The notes beneath the pieces were generated by a model that was given only the letters and a program-made list of their open reading frames with translations, did no database searches and was not told the origin of the DNA. This document shows, piece after piece, positions 1 to 12,029 of a stretch of 64,000 nt of DNA (its first letter is position 1; every line of letters starts with the position of its first letter). The stretch spans positions 142,370,351-142,434,350 of the forward strand of contig CP136062.1 in assembly GCA_032622095.1 (NCBI GenBank), in the 5' to 3' direction. The DNA comes from Siphonodentalium dalli. Lineage: Eukaryota > Mollusca > Scaphopoda > Gadilida > Siphonodentaliidae. Position numbers and translations under genes: made by a program.

Positions 1-330
1 ATCCATACCAAATTTCATCGAAATAACACATGCATGGCTGTCATACTCTCGCAGATGGACAACATACTATTAGTTCCAGGAAAGCAAAGAAGGATAACTA
101 TAGAATGGAAAATGCAGTCAATGGGCACTCTTTTGAAAGCACTCCAATTGGTGAACATATCCATACCAAATTTCATTCACATCAGATGAACCATGGCAGT
201 GATATCTGCACAGATGAACAAAAAATATTCAAGATTTCCAGTAAACAAAGAAAGATAACTTGAGAATGGAAAATGCAAACAATTTCACTTTTAAAAGGAG
301 TCATGATGGTGAACCTCCAAACCAAATACA
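1..330. repeat. Two diverged ~150-bp repeat units
   Basis: Two units share the phrases CCATACCAAATTTCAT, GGATAACT/AGATAACT and GAGAATGGAAAATGCA with about 150 bp spacing. The first unit is cut by the left window edge. It resembles other arrays in this window that carry a CAAATTTCAT core. There is no coding potential beyond short chance ORFs. It probably lies in an intron or 3' part of the ZDHHC gene, which runs leftward. Confidence 0.45.
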
Positions 331-896
331 ATTCAACAGCAGATAAAAGAAAGTGGTATTTGAAGTAGAATTGGAATGTTGATGACAGTTGTGATCTCAA
401 ATAAATGCTCAATTCTACTCTAATATGTTGACGATGAAAATGGTAAGCAGGGTTAACGCCACCCACAATAAAAGTGATAACACTTGCAGTGACAAAAAAA
501 ATGACAAATAATGACATATAATATCTTACAGTGTTCAAATAGAAATTTAGTAGAGGTGCAGTTTTGTGTGAAACTTTTCTCATAATGTGAGATTTGAGCT
601 CTATTGCTATCGATAACAATATGGCTGAATATCTGGACTACTTGGTTGAATGAATAAATAATAGAACTACTCTGAAATATGTTTCTCTTGTTTTGAAATT
701 CGCCAGCATAGAAAAAATGCACACCGAGAACGGGTATATAACTACCGAGAACTGGATTTGAGACCAAACCGCGTTCAAGTGATTACAGTGTGTGAAATTA
801 CAAGTATCGTCATCAACGCATACATATTATTTTGACTGTATCAATACTGGAAACAATGATCCACAAATTAATCTGTCACCATTCACATTCAGCTGA
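331..896. other. AT-rich non-coding stretch
   Basis: Open frames on the minus strand (for example 182-619) are AT-rich with hydrophobic, low-information translations and match nothing I recognise. I see no exon, repeat family or RNA gene here. It is probably intronic to the ZDHHC gene. Confidence 0.35.
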
Positions 897-1295
897 TTAA
901 CCCTTTACCCAACAAACCGGCCAAAACCGGCCAAATAAAGCTTAAACAGCCTAAAATATCTTCGGTCTGTCTCAATAAAACCATACAAATATGGATATCA
1001 TTGGAACCGGCTCCTTGACCACATTGTGATCGTTACAGGTATGCCCTGTGCCAATGCATTCTCTTATATATGCGAGTCGACCATAGGTCGCCTCGCATAT
1101 ATAAGAGAATGCATTGGCCTAAAAACAATCTTTTTTTAACACTTTTTACCATTTTTCTTACACTCTTTAACAATTTTATAATTTTTAATGTGTTAGGCCA
1201 ATGCATTCTCTTATATATGCGAGGCGACCTATGGTCGACTCGCATATATAAGAGAATGCATTGGCACAGGGCCGTTCTGTTGGGTAAAGGGTTAA
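897..1295 (+). mobile_element. TTAA-bounded MITE, family A (piggyBac-like), double hairpin
   Basis: The element is flanked by TTAA and has terminal inverted repeats TTAACCCTTTACCCAAC and its complement. Inside are two 69-bp hairpins, 1050-1118 and 1197-1265, that are complements of each other. Each has arms starting GCCAATGCATTCTCTTATAT and a short ATA or TAT loop. An AT-rich spacer of about 78 bp separates them. The same family lies inverted at 24406-24805. TTAA target sites and CCCTTT termini are typical of piggyBac-type MITEs, so the family assignment is inferred. No transposase is present. Confidence 0.85.
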
Positions 1296-3673
1296 CCTAT
1301 TGTCTTATACTTGCCAGTCCTAAAACATTGATATCATAAATATGTGATATACTATGCAATGAATAATATACATTGTTACAATGATTGCATGCATGACCTC
1401 CATAACTCAAACAGACAATGGGGATTACACTGTAAACACAATTTTATAATTACTCTTGCTGTTTCATGCAAGTGACCTAGTCAATCTTGAGAGACAAACA
1501 ACCCCATTACAAACAAAATACTTATATAGCGCGCTGAGCTCGGGTCGTGTATAGGTAACAGGCGGGCGAGCGTACTTGTGACGTCACACATAATTTACAG
1601 TATACCGTGTATGTGAAATTATTAGTGAGACAACATTTTCGTGAAAAAATCATGTGACTTCCGGCAGTGGTTTCACAAAATCGCGGAATCAGCAATGAAA
1701 CGAATTTGCCTCGGATATGTGGCAATGGACAACTGAAGTACTAGTATTTATTTATAAAAAGTAAGTTATGAATATGTCCTGCATAGGTTCATGTTAGATC
1801 AGTTTCACGTGTTAGCTAAATGAAGTCAGTTACGGTGTCATGATGTCAAAGCGTCATTTATCTCTGCGGGCCAGAATCCAGGCATGACTGAACGGACAAC
1901 TGATTTCACCTCACTATAGACGAGACATCTATTGATTGATTTATTAATTGAGAGTTTAACATCATTTTAGCCGCTATATGCCATATATCACGACCATATT
2001 GGACATATAAACACAGACACGCACTTCAATTACAAGTTATATTATACCGGTTTGATTTTGTACTGTCTATTAAATTTGAGCTACCTTACTAGTATTTAAA
2101 TTCGTGCAGTGCTATTTTTCGCACAACCATTAGTGTGCTAATTTAAAACTGAGCAAAAAATAATACGACTTCAAATTTTCCCCATATTTCCACGGGGAAA
2201 ATAAGATATGGCAATTGCTTGTAAGAATCACACATATATACAAGAATGAAAGCAGAAAAACATGTCATCAAATCCACAAACCACGAGTGAAGCCATGCTC
2301 ATACACATGTAATCTGAGTTAATTATAATATCACATCAAGTTTTACATGTACATGCAGCGAAGTGTTGATTTTTTCTGAAGTGAGCAGCCAATACGATGT
2401 TTTTGTTTACTTCTTCCCACTTCATATCAATGGTGATCATATATAACGATTTAACTATATATCATAATGATTATTTAAAGCACCCGTATTCAATAAAATA
2501 TAATTCTTACTATCATGTTCTATATGTCTTGCATATTATCATATTAACAGAAAAAATGTAATACCTGTACAGGTACATATCACTTGCTGACCACTAGATT
2601 GATAGAGATATCAACACGGTTTCCCTTTTTATCTGCCGAACACTACATCTATTGCCTACAAAAAGCCTGCCATAAAAGGTTACGTTTATTATGTCAAGGT
2701 AGCTTTATTAGGTCAATGTAGCTTCAAATGTTAGGTAGATACTACTTTTAATTGTGCAGGTAACTTCATGTATAGAGATGTCAACGGGTCTAAATGATGC
2801 CATTGTGATTTTGGGACATTTTTATCATTAATAATTCACTGTAATTGATACAAAGCGCATATAAGTTAATGTGTTTTCGCTCTAAAACATGTATAAACCA
2901 TTAGAACCAGGCCAGCTTAGAATAACTATAAAAATCCAACAAACTATTATGCTGTAAGCGGCACTCTGATTTGCCACGTCATGTATACTAATTAGTTTGC
3001 TTGAAGGGTGCGATCACAGTAACAAATAAAAAAACTTAAGAAAATGACAGATTTCCCCCACAAAAAGGCAATTTTGTTCGATGGATAAATAGAATATGTA
3101 GCTATATATGTAAATAGAATATGTAGCTTATGTAGAATTATACAACAAAAGAAAGGAAATTTCATTGCCAATAAGACATATTGAAATGTATTGTGACTGA
3201 GATGAACAATTTTGAGAAGCTAAGAGGAATATGATAAATGGTGTGTTTTCCCCAAAATCAGGCTAGCTTGTGAACCATGATTTTAATTTCATTAGAAACA
3301 TCTCTGAAAAGTTTCTTTTTCTTTTTTAGTTTAGTTTTTCTGTGTCCCCAAATTGACAGATTACACAATGCATAATCAAGGTGCCCAACATCACCATCGG
3401 ATGGAAACATAAATCTGTGTTTAGGCCACCAAAGTTTATGACTAAGCTGAATCTAAATGCTGAACTTATCACCCAACAGTAAAGTAAAATATCTTATTAT
3501 ATGCTTGCCTATAAAATTGTGCAAATTTGCCGAAATGTATATACACTCTTCACTGTTGATTGCATCTGTATCCCATTCCATTCTTGCTAGATCATCAATG
3601 ATCTTTAGCAAAATGTAATGCCTATTATTACGAGCTAATTAATAAATTCAATTTAATTTATTCATGTAGTTAC
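1296..3673. other. Probable ZDHHC intron, no gene seen
   Basis: This stretch lies downstream of the second ZDHHC coding exon (minus strand) and is presumably its next intron. I searched the minus strand for the DHHC-box exon (a DHHCPW coding pattern) and did not find it. A palindromic TGACGTCA (CRE-like) site lies at 1579-1586 in a locally GC-richer patch (1520-1740). Nothing else is supportable. Confidence 0.4.
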
Positions 3674-3798
3674 CTGCAATGGTGAGCTCTTTCTGGTTTT
3701 ATTGAAACACATTTCGGACATTTGAAGACAACTTCACCTTCTTTGAGTCCAAGACTGCGAATATAATCCCTTGTGGCATTTCCTTTTGGAACTGCTCC
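3674..3798 (-). CDS. ZDHHC3: ZDHHC3/7-type palmitoyltransferase, coding exon 2 (partial gene)
   Basis: This 125-bp exon is bounded by an acceptor (TTGTTGTCCACAG before 3798) and a donor (GTAACT after 3674). It encodes 41 residues starting [18 protein letters not shown] and ending with the first cysteines of the zinc-binding DHHC domain, [16 protein letters not shown]. Vertebrate ZDHHC3/7 carry near-identical GAVPKGNAT and CPKC-SIKP-RAHHC segments just before the DHHC box. The gene continues left; the DHHC catalytic cysteine, TM3, TM4 and C terminus are outside the window. ZDHHC3 and ZDHHC7 are vertebrate paralogues, so the symbol denotes the invertebrate single-copy type. Confidence 0.93.
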
Positions 3799-4448
3799 CT
3801 GTGGACAACAAAAAGAATGGAAACTTATTGATTGCAAATGATGCAATGTCTTTAAAATCATGTATTCCATTCCAAGTTCCAAGTGACATGCATTTCTCCT
3901 GTAAAATTCATAGGCCATGAAACATTGCTTCAAAACGGGAGATAAATTCATTAACATTAACTAATTCAATGCTGAGCCCCCAGCAAATTATGATGGCTGG
4001 TCGCCAGCCCCATTGAGCAACGTCATGACAGTATATAATTATATTTACATGACATCAGTAGGCTACACAAATTTGAATATCACATTCATCATTGTTCATT
4101 TCTCTCACCTCTCCTTATATGTTCATTTCATATACTTATGCATGTTTATATATACAGCAATAATTAAATTAGATTACACAATAATAGGCAATAAACTTAA
4201 CAAACTTAACTTCTCAAATACATATTGCTGAGAAGCAATGTGTGAACAACATATTTCAGTGAAACGTGTTTTAAGAGATCAATCAAATGTGTTCTAATGT
4301 TCTAAAAGTAGTAACGTTTCCTGTCCCAGCTCATGAAAAAAATGATTTCCTTGTGACAGAAGCTCCTAATAATGGGGCTCTCTGACTCAAAATAATTATT
4401 TTAAAAATCTGAATCAATACAAAAAGTTCAGGGAAGACATACACCATC

Positions 4449-4697
4449 TTCAACCTTTCTTTACTGAATGAATTCTCACAATCAGACTTTCATATATCAA
4501 AATGGTATTTTATTAATCTTCAGGAAATATAAGCAGATGATAGACAAATAAACAGATAATACAAGAAAAGACTGATTCATATTCATTGGTGAGAAATGTT
4601 CAGATGATCAGTCTCTATAGCCATTTGCAGAAATTAATATCTGAACATTTCCTAAGGGAACTGTTCATCAATGAGTACTTAGTAAAGAAAGGGTTAA
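4449..4697. mobile_element. TTAA-bounded MITE, family B (diverged copy)
   Basis: The right end reads AGTAAAGAAAGGGTTAA. The left end is degenerate, TTCAACCTTTCTTTACTGAA. The interior has the family B inverted pair near 4595-4660 (GAAATGTTCAGAT and ATCTGAACATTTC). It belongs to the ~250-bp family seen also at 33653, 47558, 55847, 56740 and 63719. It sits in the ZDHHC intron, 22 bp from the donor of coding exon 1. Confidence 0.75.
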
Positions 4698-4719
4698 ATA
4701 TTAATAAATTTAAACTCAC

Positions 4720-5031
4720 CGGATCTGTTAGCATTGCTCTGGAATGTGACGCCAATGCCATAAAAGACATGAAGGTGAATATTACTCCATGTAATATACT
4801 AAATGTAGGAAAAGGAGACGGAATGAGCATAACAAAAAGCACAACATATTCAGCGTAGAAGACAAGAATCCATGTGAAAATCACGCACACATAACCACAA
4901 ATGTCCTTGACACACCAAAGATACTGACACTGCCACCATCGCAGTCCAAGTTTAACACAGAGAGGTGTACAGTCAATTATCTTGATATTATCTTCAATAT
5001 GATGTTTCTTTTCCACCGTCCCATCTTCCAT
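4720..5031 (-). CDS. ZDHHC3: ZDHHC3/7-type palmitoyltransferase, coding exon 1 (N terminus)
   Basis: Golgi/endomembrane S-palmitoyltransferases of the ZDHHC3/7 group attach palmitate to cysteines of membrane and signalling proteins. This exon gives the N terminus, 104 codons from ATG at 5031 to the donor GTGAGT after 4720. It includes TM1 (residues about 46-71: a hydrophobic run with FYAEYVVLFVML, cf. the LYAEFVVLFVMLIPS of vertebrate ZDHHC3), TM2 (about 78-95) and LASHSRAMLTDP, which joins in frame to GAVPKGNAT in the next exon. An acceptor (TTATTATTTCAG) lies only 4 bp before the ATG, so at least one non-coding 5' exon lies to the right. The N-terminal ~40 residues are less conserved. Confidence 0.93.
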
Positions 5032-5037
5032 ATCACT

Positions 5038-5946
5038 GAAATAATAATATTAATTAGTTAGCTACATGGATGATTGGAGTTTATTACCTCAAAGACAGCA
5101 CAGAGTGTTAATATCAATATTAAACTATTCCACTGAATACATCAAGACAGTCAATGACTGATGAGTCGCCCACCCGACTGCAAAGACTGAGAAAACTGGG
5201 ACTTTGAAGACACAACAGTCAGGAATGGGAAGGGGACTCCATAAGAGAAAACAAATTTGGTTGCCCATTTTCACTAAACTTATCTAACAACATATCTATG
5301 TTACAGGGAGTCTAAAGGCTTAAAGGCGGCGCTGTAGATACCTGGGGGTGGGTAGGGGATAGCAGCAATTTTGGTAAAAAAATTGCGATGATATCTTCTA
5401 AAGTTAATAGAAATCTTCACAAAACGATGATTATAATGGTGTTTGAGTTCCCATGAGTCTAATGTCCTAGTAGAAATGGTATGATTCCCATAACATCATC
5501 CCAATCATATCCACAATCTTGTCCACAATCATCTGAGAAAGGTTGCATTTGGAATGATTCGCAACCTCCAATTAAGAGTATTCAAGCGCAGCAACAGTTC
5601 ACACTAAGCAAGTACTGATTCATTCTCAAGTTGTTATGCATTCATTTTATAGCATTCCAGGCACTCAATTGGAAATTTACTACACGATCTTCATAAATAT
5701 ACATACATGTACATATAAGAGATAGTCCTTTTGTAGAGTATCTAATCTGTCTATTATAAAGTAAGTTTCCACTAATCGTGACATCACCTGATGCCAGATC
5801 CATAGGCATAAGTCTATACTGAATTATTCTTATTGGTGAAAAGAGTGAAACATGAAGTCATCAACAACATTATTTGTGTGAATTAATGTGAGAACCTATG
5901 AAAACCACACTTTAATTGAGGCCACATGGCTAGTGGGGACAAAATT
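5038..5946. other. Upstream/5' intron of ZDHHC, nothing recognised
   Basis: The stretch starts right after the acceptor of the ZDHHC first coding exon. Positions about 5145-5225 resemble 42050-42130 (GACAGTCAATGACTG followed by TCGC, then CTGGGACT), so it contains a short dispersed repeat. No exon or ORF is supportable. Confidence 0.35.
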
Positions 5947-6069
5947 GTTATCTCTGGCAACATAGTGGGGTACATACTGCATGGAGATTTCATACCTGTT
6001 TGTCTCTTTTTGAACATCCAGGTATAAAATCTCCATCATCCATGTACCCCTGTTGTTGCCAAAGATAAC
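5947..6069. repeat. Fold-back (hairpin) element, 123 bp
   Basis: The sequence folds on itself from GTTATCT at the left to AGATAAC at the right. Matched blocks are TGGCAACA, GTGGGGTACA, ATGGAGATTT and ATACCTG, with a ~20-bp loop near 6000-6018. This is the shape of a small MITE or fold-back element. There is no coding content. Confidence 0.7.
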
Positions 6070-6913
6070 TAATCACAACCCGCAGGTTGTTTTACGGTTC
6101 ATAAGCGACGCATGTATACCAGTAGTTGTGACATCACTATTAGTAATTTACTGTAGTCCTTCAACCTGATTTTTCCGTTTCAACATCTGGGCGATTCTGA
6201 CACATGGGGGAATAACCTCGATCCAGCATGTAAAATGGATTTACAAAGTAACAAAACAATTTATTTTTCTTCAGTCAGCCTCCCCAGTCCCCATGGTAAC
6301 AATATTAAATTTGAAAAATAAAATCAACCTTATTCAAAACTAAATGATGAATGTTCAAATAGCAACGTTGAAATTGGTGACATAATTTCCGTAACAAAAC
6401 GGCGGCACCCAGCTAAAGATTGAGAAGCCATCGCTTGGATTAAAACAATAGCTAAAATGGCTAATTATACAGAAGAACAATCCAATTTATTGGCGAATGT
6501 AATTCTGATGTCCCCCCTTACGGTTCTCGGGCTGAAATTTATTGGTATAAGCCACTCGATCGGGCCCCGCATACATTGTTTGTGTAGCCTCAAGACTTTG
6601 AAGTTGAACAGTGAATGTGAAACTCAGTCAGTCAGCGAAACATTAAAATATGAAAATGAAGGTGATTTGACATGTTCTGTTAAATTTTATGTCTGTTTTC
6701 ACCTGGACTGGTTTGTGTTGCAAGCAGCAAGTTGTGCATTCTACTTCTCAAATTTAATATCTGACACTGTCAGGTTGATCAAGACTCAAGGAAATCAGAA
6801 AAGGACGTTTTAAAGCTGACTGATTTAGTGATTAGTCTTCAGCCTCAGGATACAATTCTAGCCATCACCCAACAGTGACAATCATGTGAAGCGCAGTGAA
6901 CTGGCTACTACAG

Positions 6914-7047
6914 CAATGCTCTAAGTAATCGACTCCTTAACCACAGCAGAATTATGGGTAATTTTTCAGGATTTATTTCCGACTAAATCCTGAAAAATTA
7001 CCCATAATTCTGCTGTGGTTATGGAGTCGATTAATTAGGGCATTACT
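6914..7047. repeat. Near-perfect fold-back element, ~134 bp
   Basis: Two arms of about 50 bp (from TAATCGACTCC inward to CAGGATTTA) have one mismatch and a ~7-bp loop near 6980. The pairing extends outward more weakly to GCAATGCTCTAA and TTAGGGCATTAC. The outermost motif resembles the ends of the neighbouring element at 7190-7936, suggesting a common family. Confidence 0.75.
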
Positions 7048-7189
7048 GTAAGTGAGTTGAGTGACTCGGTCAGTGAAGGAAAAGAAAAACATAATCTCAT
7101 TCAGTCTCGACACACTGTAGAGTTTAGTGTGAGGATATGTTTCCCACTTTCCATTTATGAATTCTGTTTCCTGCTATGGACAAATCACA

Positions 7190-7936
7190 TACTGTACTGC
7201 CCTAAGTAAATGACTCACCGAACCGGGGTGGCACCCTGGTTAGACCACACTTCGGATAGACTTTTCATGCGGTTAAAAACCACAAGACAACCAGACAATT
7301 GTGTGGTTAGAACGCATGATATCATCAATTGGTATGAAATGGTAACTTCCAGTACATTTGAGGCTCCAACAAATTTTTAGATGTTATAGTCAGCAGTCAG
7401 CTACATGTATGTATAGTGTATCGGCATACAAGGAATATATCATCATCATTTAATGGCGGAACGTGTCAAACTGACTCTTAGTTCCCGTAATTACATAAAC
7501 GATATTTACATTTATAGATGTTACAAACATTATTTTGTGTCTTAAATTTCATTAATTTTTCCATGTTCAATTTTAAAACATTTCTCTGGGTTATCACGCT
7601 GTATTGTCTTTAACTCTGATCTCACTTCGTACAGTATTTCCATTTCATTTCTAGTTAGTTCTTTGTTAAATTATATCTTTTTATTTCCGTTAACCTCCAG
7701 ATGTTTCCTGTTGTAAACAATGGCTTCTCTTATCATGCTGTCTCTAGCAGATTTAGTTTTCAGTATAAGTTTTACTGGTCAATTTTTGTCACATTTATTG
7801 CCCAGTCTGTGGAAGGAAACAACTTCTAACAAGGGTTTCTTTCAGCATATAATCCTGGAGCCACAGCCATCACAAAACCGTTAATTACGGTGCATAACTG
7901 CAGTTAGTGGGTCAATTACTTAGGGCAGAACAGTAA
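7190..7936. mobile_element. Non-autonomous TIR element, ~747 bp
   Basis: The ends form an imperfect inverted repeat of about 26 bp, TACTGTACTGCCCTAAGTAA on the left and the complement of TTACTGTTCTGCCCTAAGTA on the right. No transposase frame lies inside. I could not define a target-site duplication, so the superfamily is open. Confidence 0.55.
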
Positions 7937-10012
7937 TAACAATAATAATCCATCCATTGCCGCAACTTATAAGTATTCAATTACAAGTCAAAGACATTTA
8001 CACCGCGATTCATGCATGGTCATTACATTACTCAGTAGTCACCGCACAGAGTCGGCACCTGTAATCTCTTTGTCAAAACAACTATCAAAGGCAGCCTGCA
8101 GCTGACGTCAGTGAAAACAGTATCACGATAAGTGTATATATCTTTCATTGATCTATTTGGCTTTGAAAGTGTGCCACAATAGGGAGTTCAATGAGTGTAT
8201 ATGGGATATACATACACATCGGAATCAGAAATTAGCCGATTGTGCCACGAGTTATCGGAAATTGGTCTGATGGGCATTTTCATTATCGCAACATCACTAG
8301 TTGTATGGTAAGTATGGTAAGTATGGTCAGTCTATTATATTTAAAACAGTACATGGTAGCTAATACAGTGAATAAATGTGAAAATGTAACAACGCATTGG
8401 GTGACTTTGAGATAAGTTAAAGTGTTGACTGACTTTGCCATATTATTTAATTAAATGGGAAATTGAAAAATTGGGAATATATTCACGACCATGTGGTCGA
8501 TTGCCTGGAACAGATTGATACCGAAAATGAAAACATGTCTTAACATTGTAGTCTTTTTATAGAGCTTGCTCAATGCATGACCATATTGTTCAACACAAGT
8601 TTTAGAATCATTGACAAATCAGAAGAATTGAACCCATAATCCTATTATGGTAAATGACAGAGCACTCAATATTGCAACAGTACCCTGTATCAGGCCATAA
8701 ATTTCATTCTATTTTAGGAGAATCGATATGGATTCTCGTAAAAACATTTGCGAGAATCCAACACATGTTTAGGGTCCCAGGATCCGATGGGGCCATCATG
8801 GTTGGCCCCATGGGAGGAAATTTTGAATTTTGAGGATACCCAAGTCTCATTTCCTGGCTTCTGGAAGGAAAATGTCCAAATAAATCATCCACTCAATCTG
8901 AGATTTTTTTGGCATTCTTCTCACATAATAGGCATACTGCCTTTGAATATTTTGTATCATTGGAGAGTTCTTCCAATAATCTGAAGTTCTCTCTAATTTC
9001 AAGAGGCAATTTTTCTGCAGCTTTTAAAAAAAATACATTTCGCCATTTTTATTTTGAATAGGCGTGCAAATTATACATTTGAAGTTGAAGGCCGTTCATC
9101 TGAATGGTAGCGTGCTTTGGCATGGGGAACAAGGACCGTAACTTTTCAGATTGGGAAAATTAACAGAATAGAATAAGAAAGAAAAAAATAAGTATAAAAT
9201 TCGATATCGATTTCATTCACAAACACGCTTTCATACATAAACAAAGTTCCCGATTTCGTTATGACTTAGTGAACGATGAGTTTGATAAAAAATACCGAGT
9301 ATTCAAAGGGAATATTTCAGTGTATTCTTCCCATTTTGTCACATGGATGATCGATCAATTCGATGAGATTTAAATGCCGATGCGTTGGTTTGTTTGATTG
9401 GCTAAGATTAATATCTACAAAAGAACGAACATTTCTATTGGTCAGTGGTAATCCGTGGTCAAGGTCGCTAATGCCAGCAGACAAAATTACGTAACTGAGA
9501 TGAACGTATCTCATTGGTTGGCAAGCGACACACCTCTGCAAGCAGAGACTAAAATTAGTTACAAACAAGACTCGGGGAATTCCAACTTCGGCAAGGAGAG
9601 AATACTCAAATCTACGCGAATCTCAATAGTAGAACCGCGCAAATCTAATTGGATTCTTGTCAGATCCATTCGTGCGTCGAATTTTAAGGCCTGCTGTATG
9701 TGAAAGTAGAACGCAGCGCATGCTCAGATAACATGTCCTTGAACACTTGACATAATTATGATGTAATTCATTCTTCATTCCTATTTCGTAGGGTTAACTT
9801 TAGAACGTATATGTATGTGCACAGTCATCCCAATGATACATCGAAATGGAGGGAATCCAATGTTGTTGATAAATGATGACAAATTTGCACTGGGTCAGTG
9901 TGGTATTTCATATTGCCATGGCAACAAGGACTTCAAATTAACAACGATTTCGTGAAATTACAAATTTGTTGTCTTATGTGGCCATCTAACTAATTCAGTG
10001 GAGTTTAAGACA
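7937..10012. other. Intergenic/5' intronic, no gene seen
   Basis: Short ORFs at 8748-8984 (+) and 9317-9703 (both strands) carry no recognisable domain. A small palindrome occurs near 8790-8815 (GGGGCCATCATGGTTGGCCCC). Three inverted CCAAT boxes are described separately. Otherwise nothing is supportable. Confidence 0.3.
9390..9520. promoter_or_regulatory. Cluster of three CCAAT boxes (possible promoter)
   Basis: ATTGG (CCAAT on the minus strand) occurs at 9397, 9437 and 9513 within a locally CpG-containing patch. CCAAT clusters mark NF-Y-type promoters in animals. The site lies about 4.4 kb upstream of the ZDHHC start codon and could serve its missing 5' exon. No TATA box or transcript evidence is visible, so this is tentative. 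Confidence 0.25.
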
Positions 10013-10387
10013 TTAAAGTGATGTGAAACACTCGGGTTGGGTGATCAAATAGAAATGGAGAATAATCTTGCTCAAAGTAGTTATTTTTATGAATATTAAT
10101 CAAAATTTACAACACACACCGTCAGTTTTATATATTTATTAAATGCAATGAGTATCGATGGCGATATCATTTGCGTTACTTTATCGCCAATTGTTGCATT
10201 CCGAATCGAGATGTAAATATTTACAATTGACCGCAGTTCAGACAGTGTTTTCTATGGAGTTGTATGGTCGATTTCCTTGAGATTTTGGGCGATGTTAGTA
10301 AAATTCTACATTCCCCCAGTTGGCATAGCGCCTGAGTACTAATTTATCAGTTTCACACACCCAAACAAGTCTATAGTATGTCTTTAA
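10013..10387 (-). mobile_element. TTAA-bounded dispersed repeat, family C
   Basis: It starts TTAAAGTGATGTGAAACACTC and ends ATAGTATGTCTTTAA. The sequence is shared with 33318-33656 and 61539-61915 (opposite orientation) and 58455-58641 (same orientation, truncated). The ends are TTAA-flanked with only about 6-7 bp of inverted repeat (TTAAAG). It is non-coding. Confidence 0.7.
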
Positions 10388-12029
10388 TTTTGCTGATGGA
10401 ATAACATAGCATTTTGTTATGGCAAGGATCAGAGGGGGCGTGATCAGTGGAACCTAACAAATTTTCAAAATGGGATGACGTTTACACTAAACTATTTCTG
10501 AGAAAAGCAGATGACATAACTGAACAGGTACTATCGGTGGTGTGGCAAACTTCCAGTTCATGTTGTACATTTAGCTACGGCATCAATGACACATTTTGGG
10601 CCATCAGAGTAACCTGGTGACAATCTATCTAATTCAGCACAACTACCAAATTTCAGTTCGATATCTTAAAACATGTAAGAGCAATCTGTTGACAAATTTT
10701 TTTATAGTAAATTCTCATTGTAATTTGGTGAACCCCTTAAGGTACAGCGTTCCTCGATCACTTGGCATCAAAGCAAGTGTTCGATGGATCAGGACATGCC
10801 CGACTTGATAGTAATCGCCCTTTACGCAATCAAAATCAGTTTCCAATTAATAGATCTGTACAGTGTATATGCTGACCTCGAGTGTTGAACACTACAAGTC
10901 AAGCCTACAAAGCACATCAATTTTCACCACCTATATTGAGACGGCTCTATCGCCTAGATATTATTATAATTTCTAAAATAGTGATATTTTTACCATTCAA
11001 TTATTAATTCTTTATTAAGTCATTTAATATCCACTTCTGCAACTTTATTCATCTTGAAAAATACAGTCAGCAATACGAACATTAATATGGCAGCAGTATT
11101 GTCTGTTAGAACATTCGATATGCGAGCGCAACAAAAACACATTTGAATTTTGCGCGGTTCCGATTCTTATCTGCGTTATGTTCATTTTGTCTCGTCGATT
11201 CTGGAAAGCTGTTTTCTTGAAATCCGAACACACTGCCAACCTCCCCCATCTAAGACCGGTCGGCGAAAAAATGCAGCTTGGAGGGTATGACCAATAAATG
11301 CTGAAAAACTTCGAGGAACATGACAACTGACACTAATTACCTCTTCCTCCATTTACTTCAACATCTCATGTACGGAAATATATAAGTGTTTGGTATGATA
11401 CACTTAAATTTAGTTAGAATTGGACAGTTGTAAACATGTCACAATCGTCAGACATTTCAATCCTTGAGGTGTCTATTGAAGGGGTGGGCAAATAATCACT
11501 AATTAATTAATTTAAGGAAGTTATTGATCAAGTTCCAAGCATGGGCGTGGCCAGCATTTTTAAAAGGCGGGTTCCAATATTATCATTAGGGGCACAGGAC
11601 CGAGGCGCATCGCACCGCACCGCATGTGAGGGTCCGAAATTTTGAAACACAAATTCCCATCGAGAGCGAATCTAGAGCATATATGTATAATATCTGCATG
11701 TACCGGTATAATAGAGAGGTAATAACCTGATGTTTTGGATTTTATCTACCGATTATGTGAGGATATATAACATGGTAGTGCTCGTCTTTGTATCATGTAT
11801 AATGTACTAATGTTACTATGGTATCGACTCTCAAGTCTTAGGTTGGAATTTCACAACCGACACCTCAAACTTTCTCAATTGTTGGAAATTTCCAATCTCA
11901 CAAGCACCTTTTATAAAATCATTTAGACATATTTGAAGCCCAATTATCCATGAACCCAAAAACCATACATGTATGTCAGATTAATTTTTTTAAAAGATGT
12001 TTTAATGAATTTGGTATTTCAATGATTTT
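10388..12029. other. Intergenic, no gene seen
   Basis: The ORF at 11045-11326 (minus, 93 codons) has no recognisable domain. A short CGCACCGCACCGCA repeat lies near 11608. Nothing else is supportable. Confidence 0.3.

Noticed and set aside
182-767. Two overlapping minus-strand ORFs of 145 and 104 codons
   Set aside because: Hydrophobic AT-rich translations, no DHHC or transmembrane pattern expected for the next ZDHHC exon, and inside repeat-like sequence.
1033-1339. ORFs on both strands with RIYKRMHWP
   Set aside because: They are translations of the MITE hairpin arms, which is why the same peptide appears on both strands and at 26688.
1579-1586. CRE palindrome TGACGTCA as an active promoter
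   Set aside because: A single 8-bp site in intronic sequence without other promoter signals is not enough.
6457-6813. 118-codon plus-strand ORF starting MANYTEEQSNLLANV
   Set aside because: The start looks gene-like and is preceded by a GGCGGC-containing patch, but the rest has no domain and no supporting splice pattern or homologue that I know. Left out as a gene.
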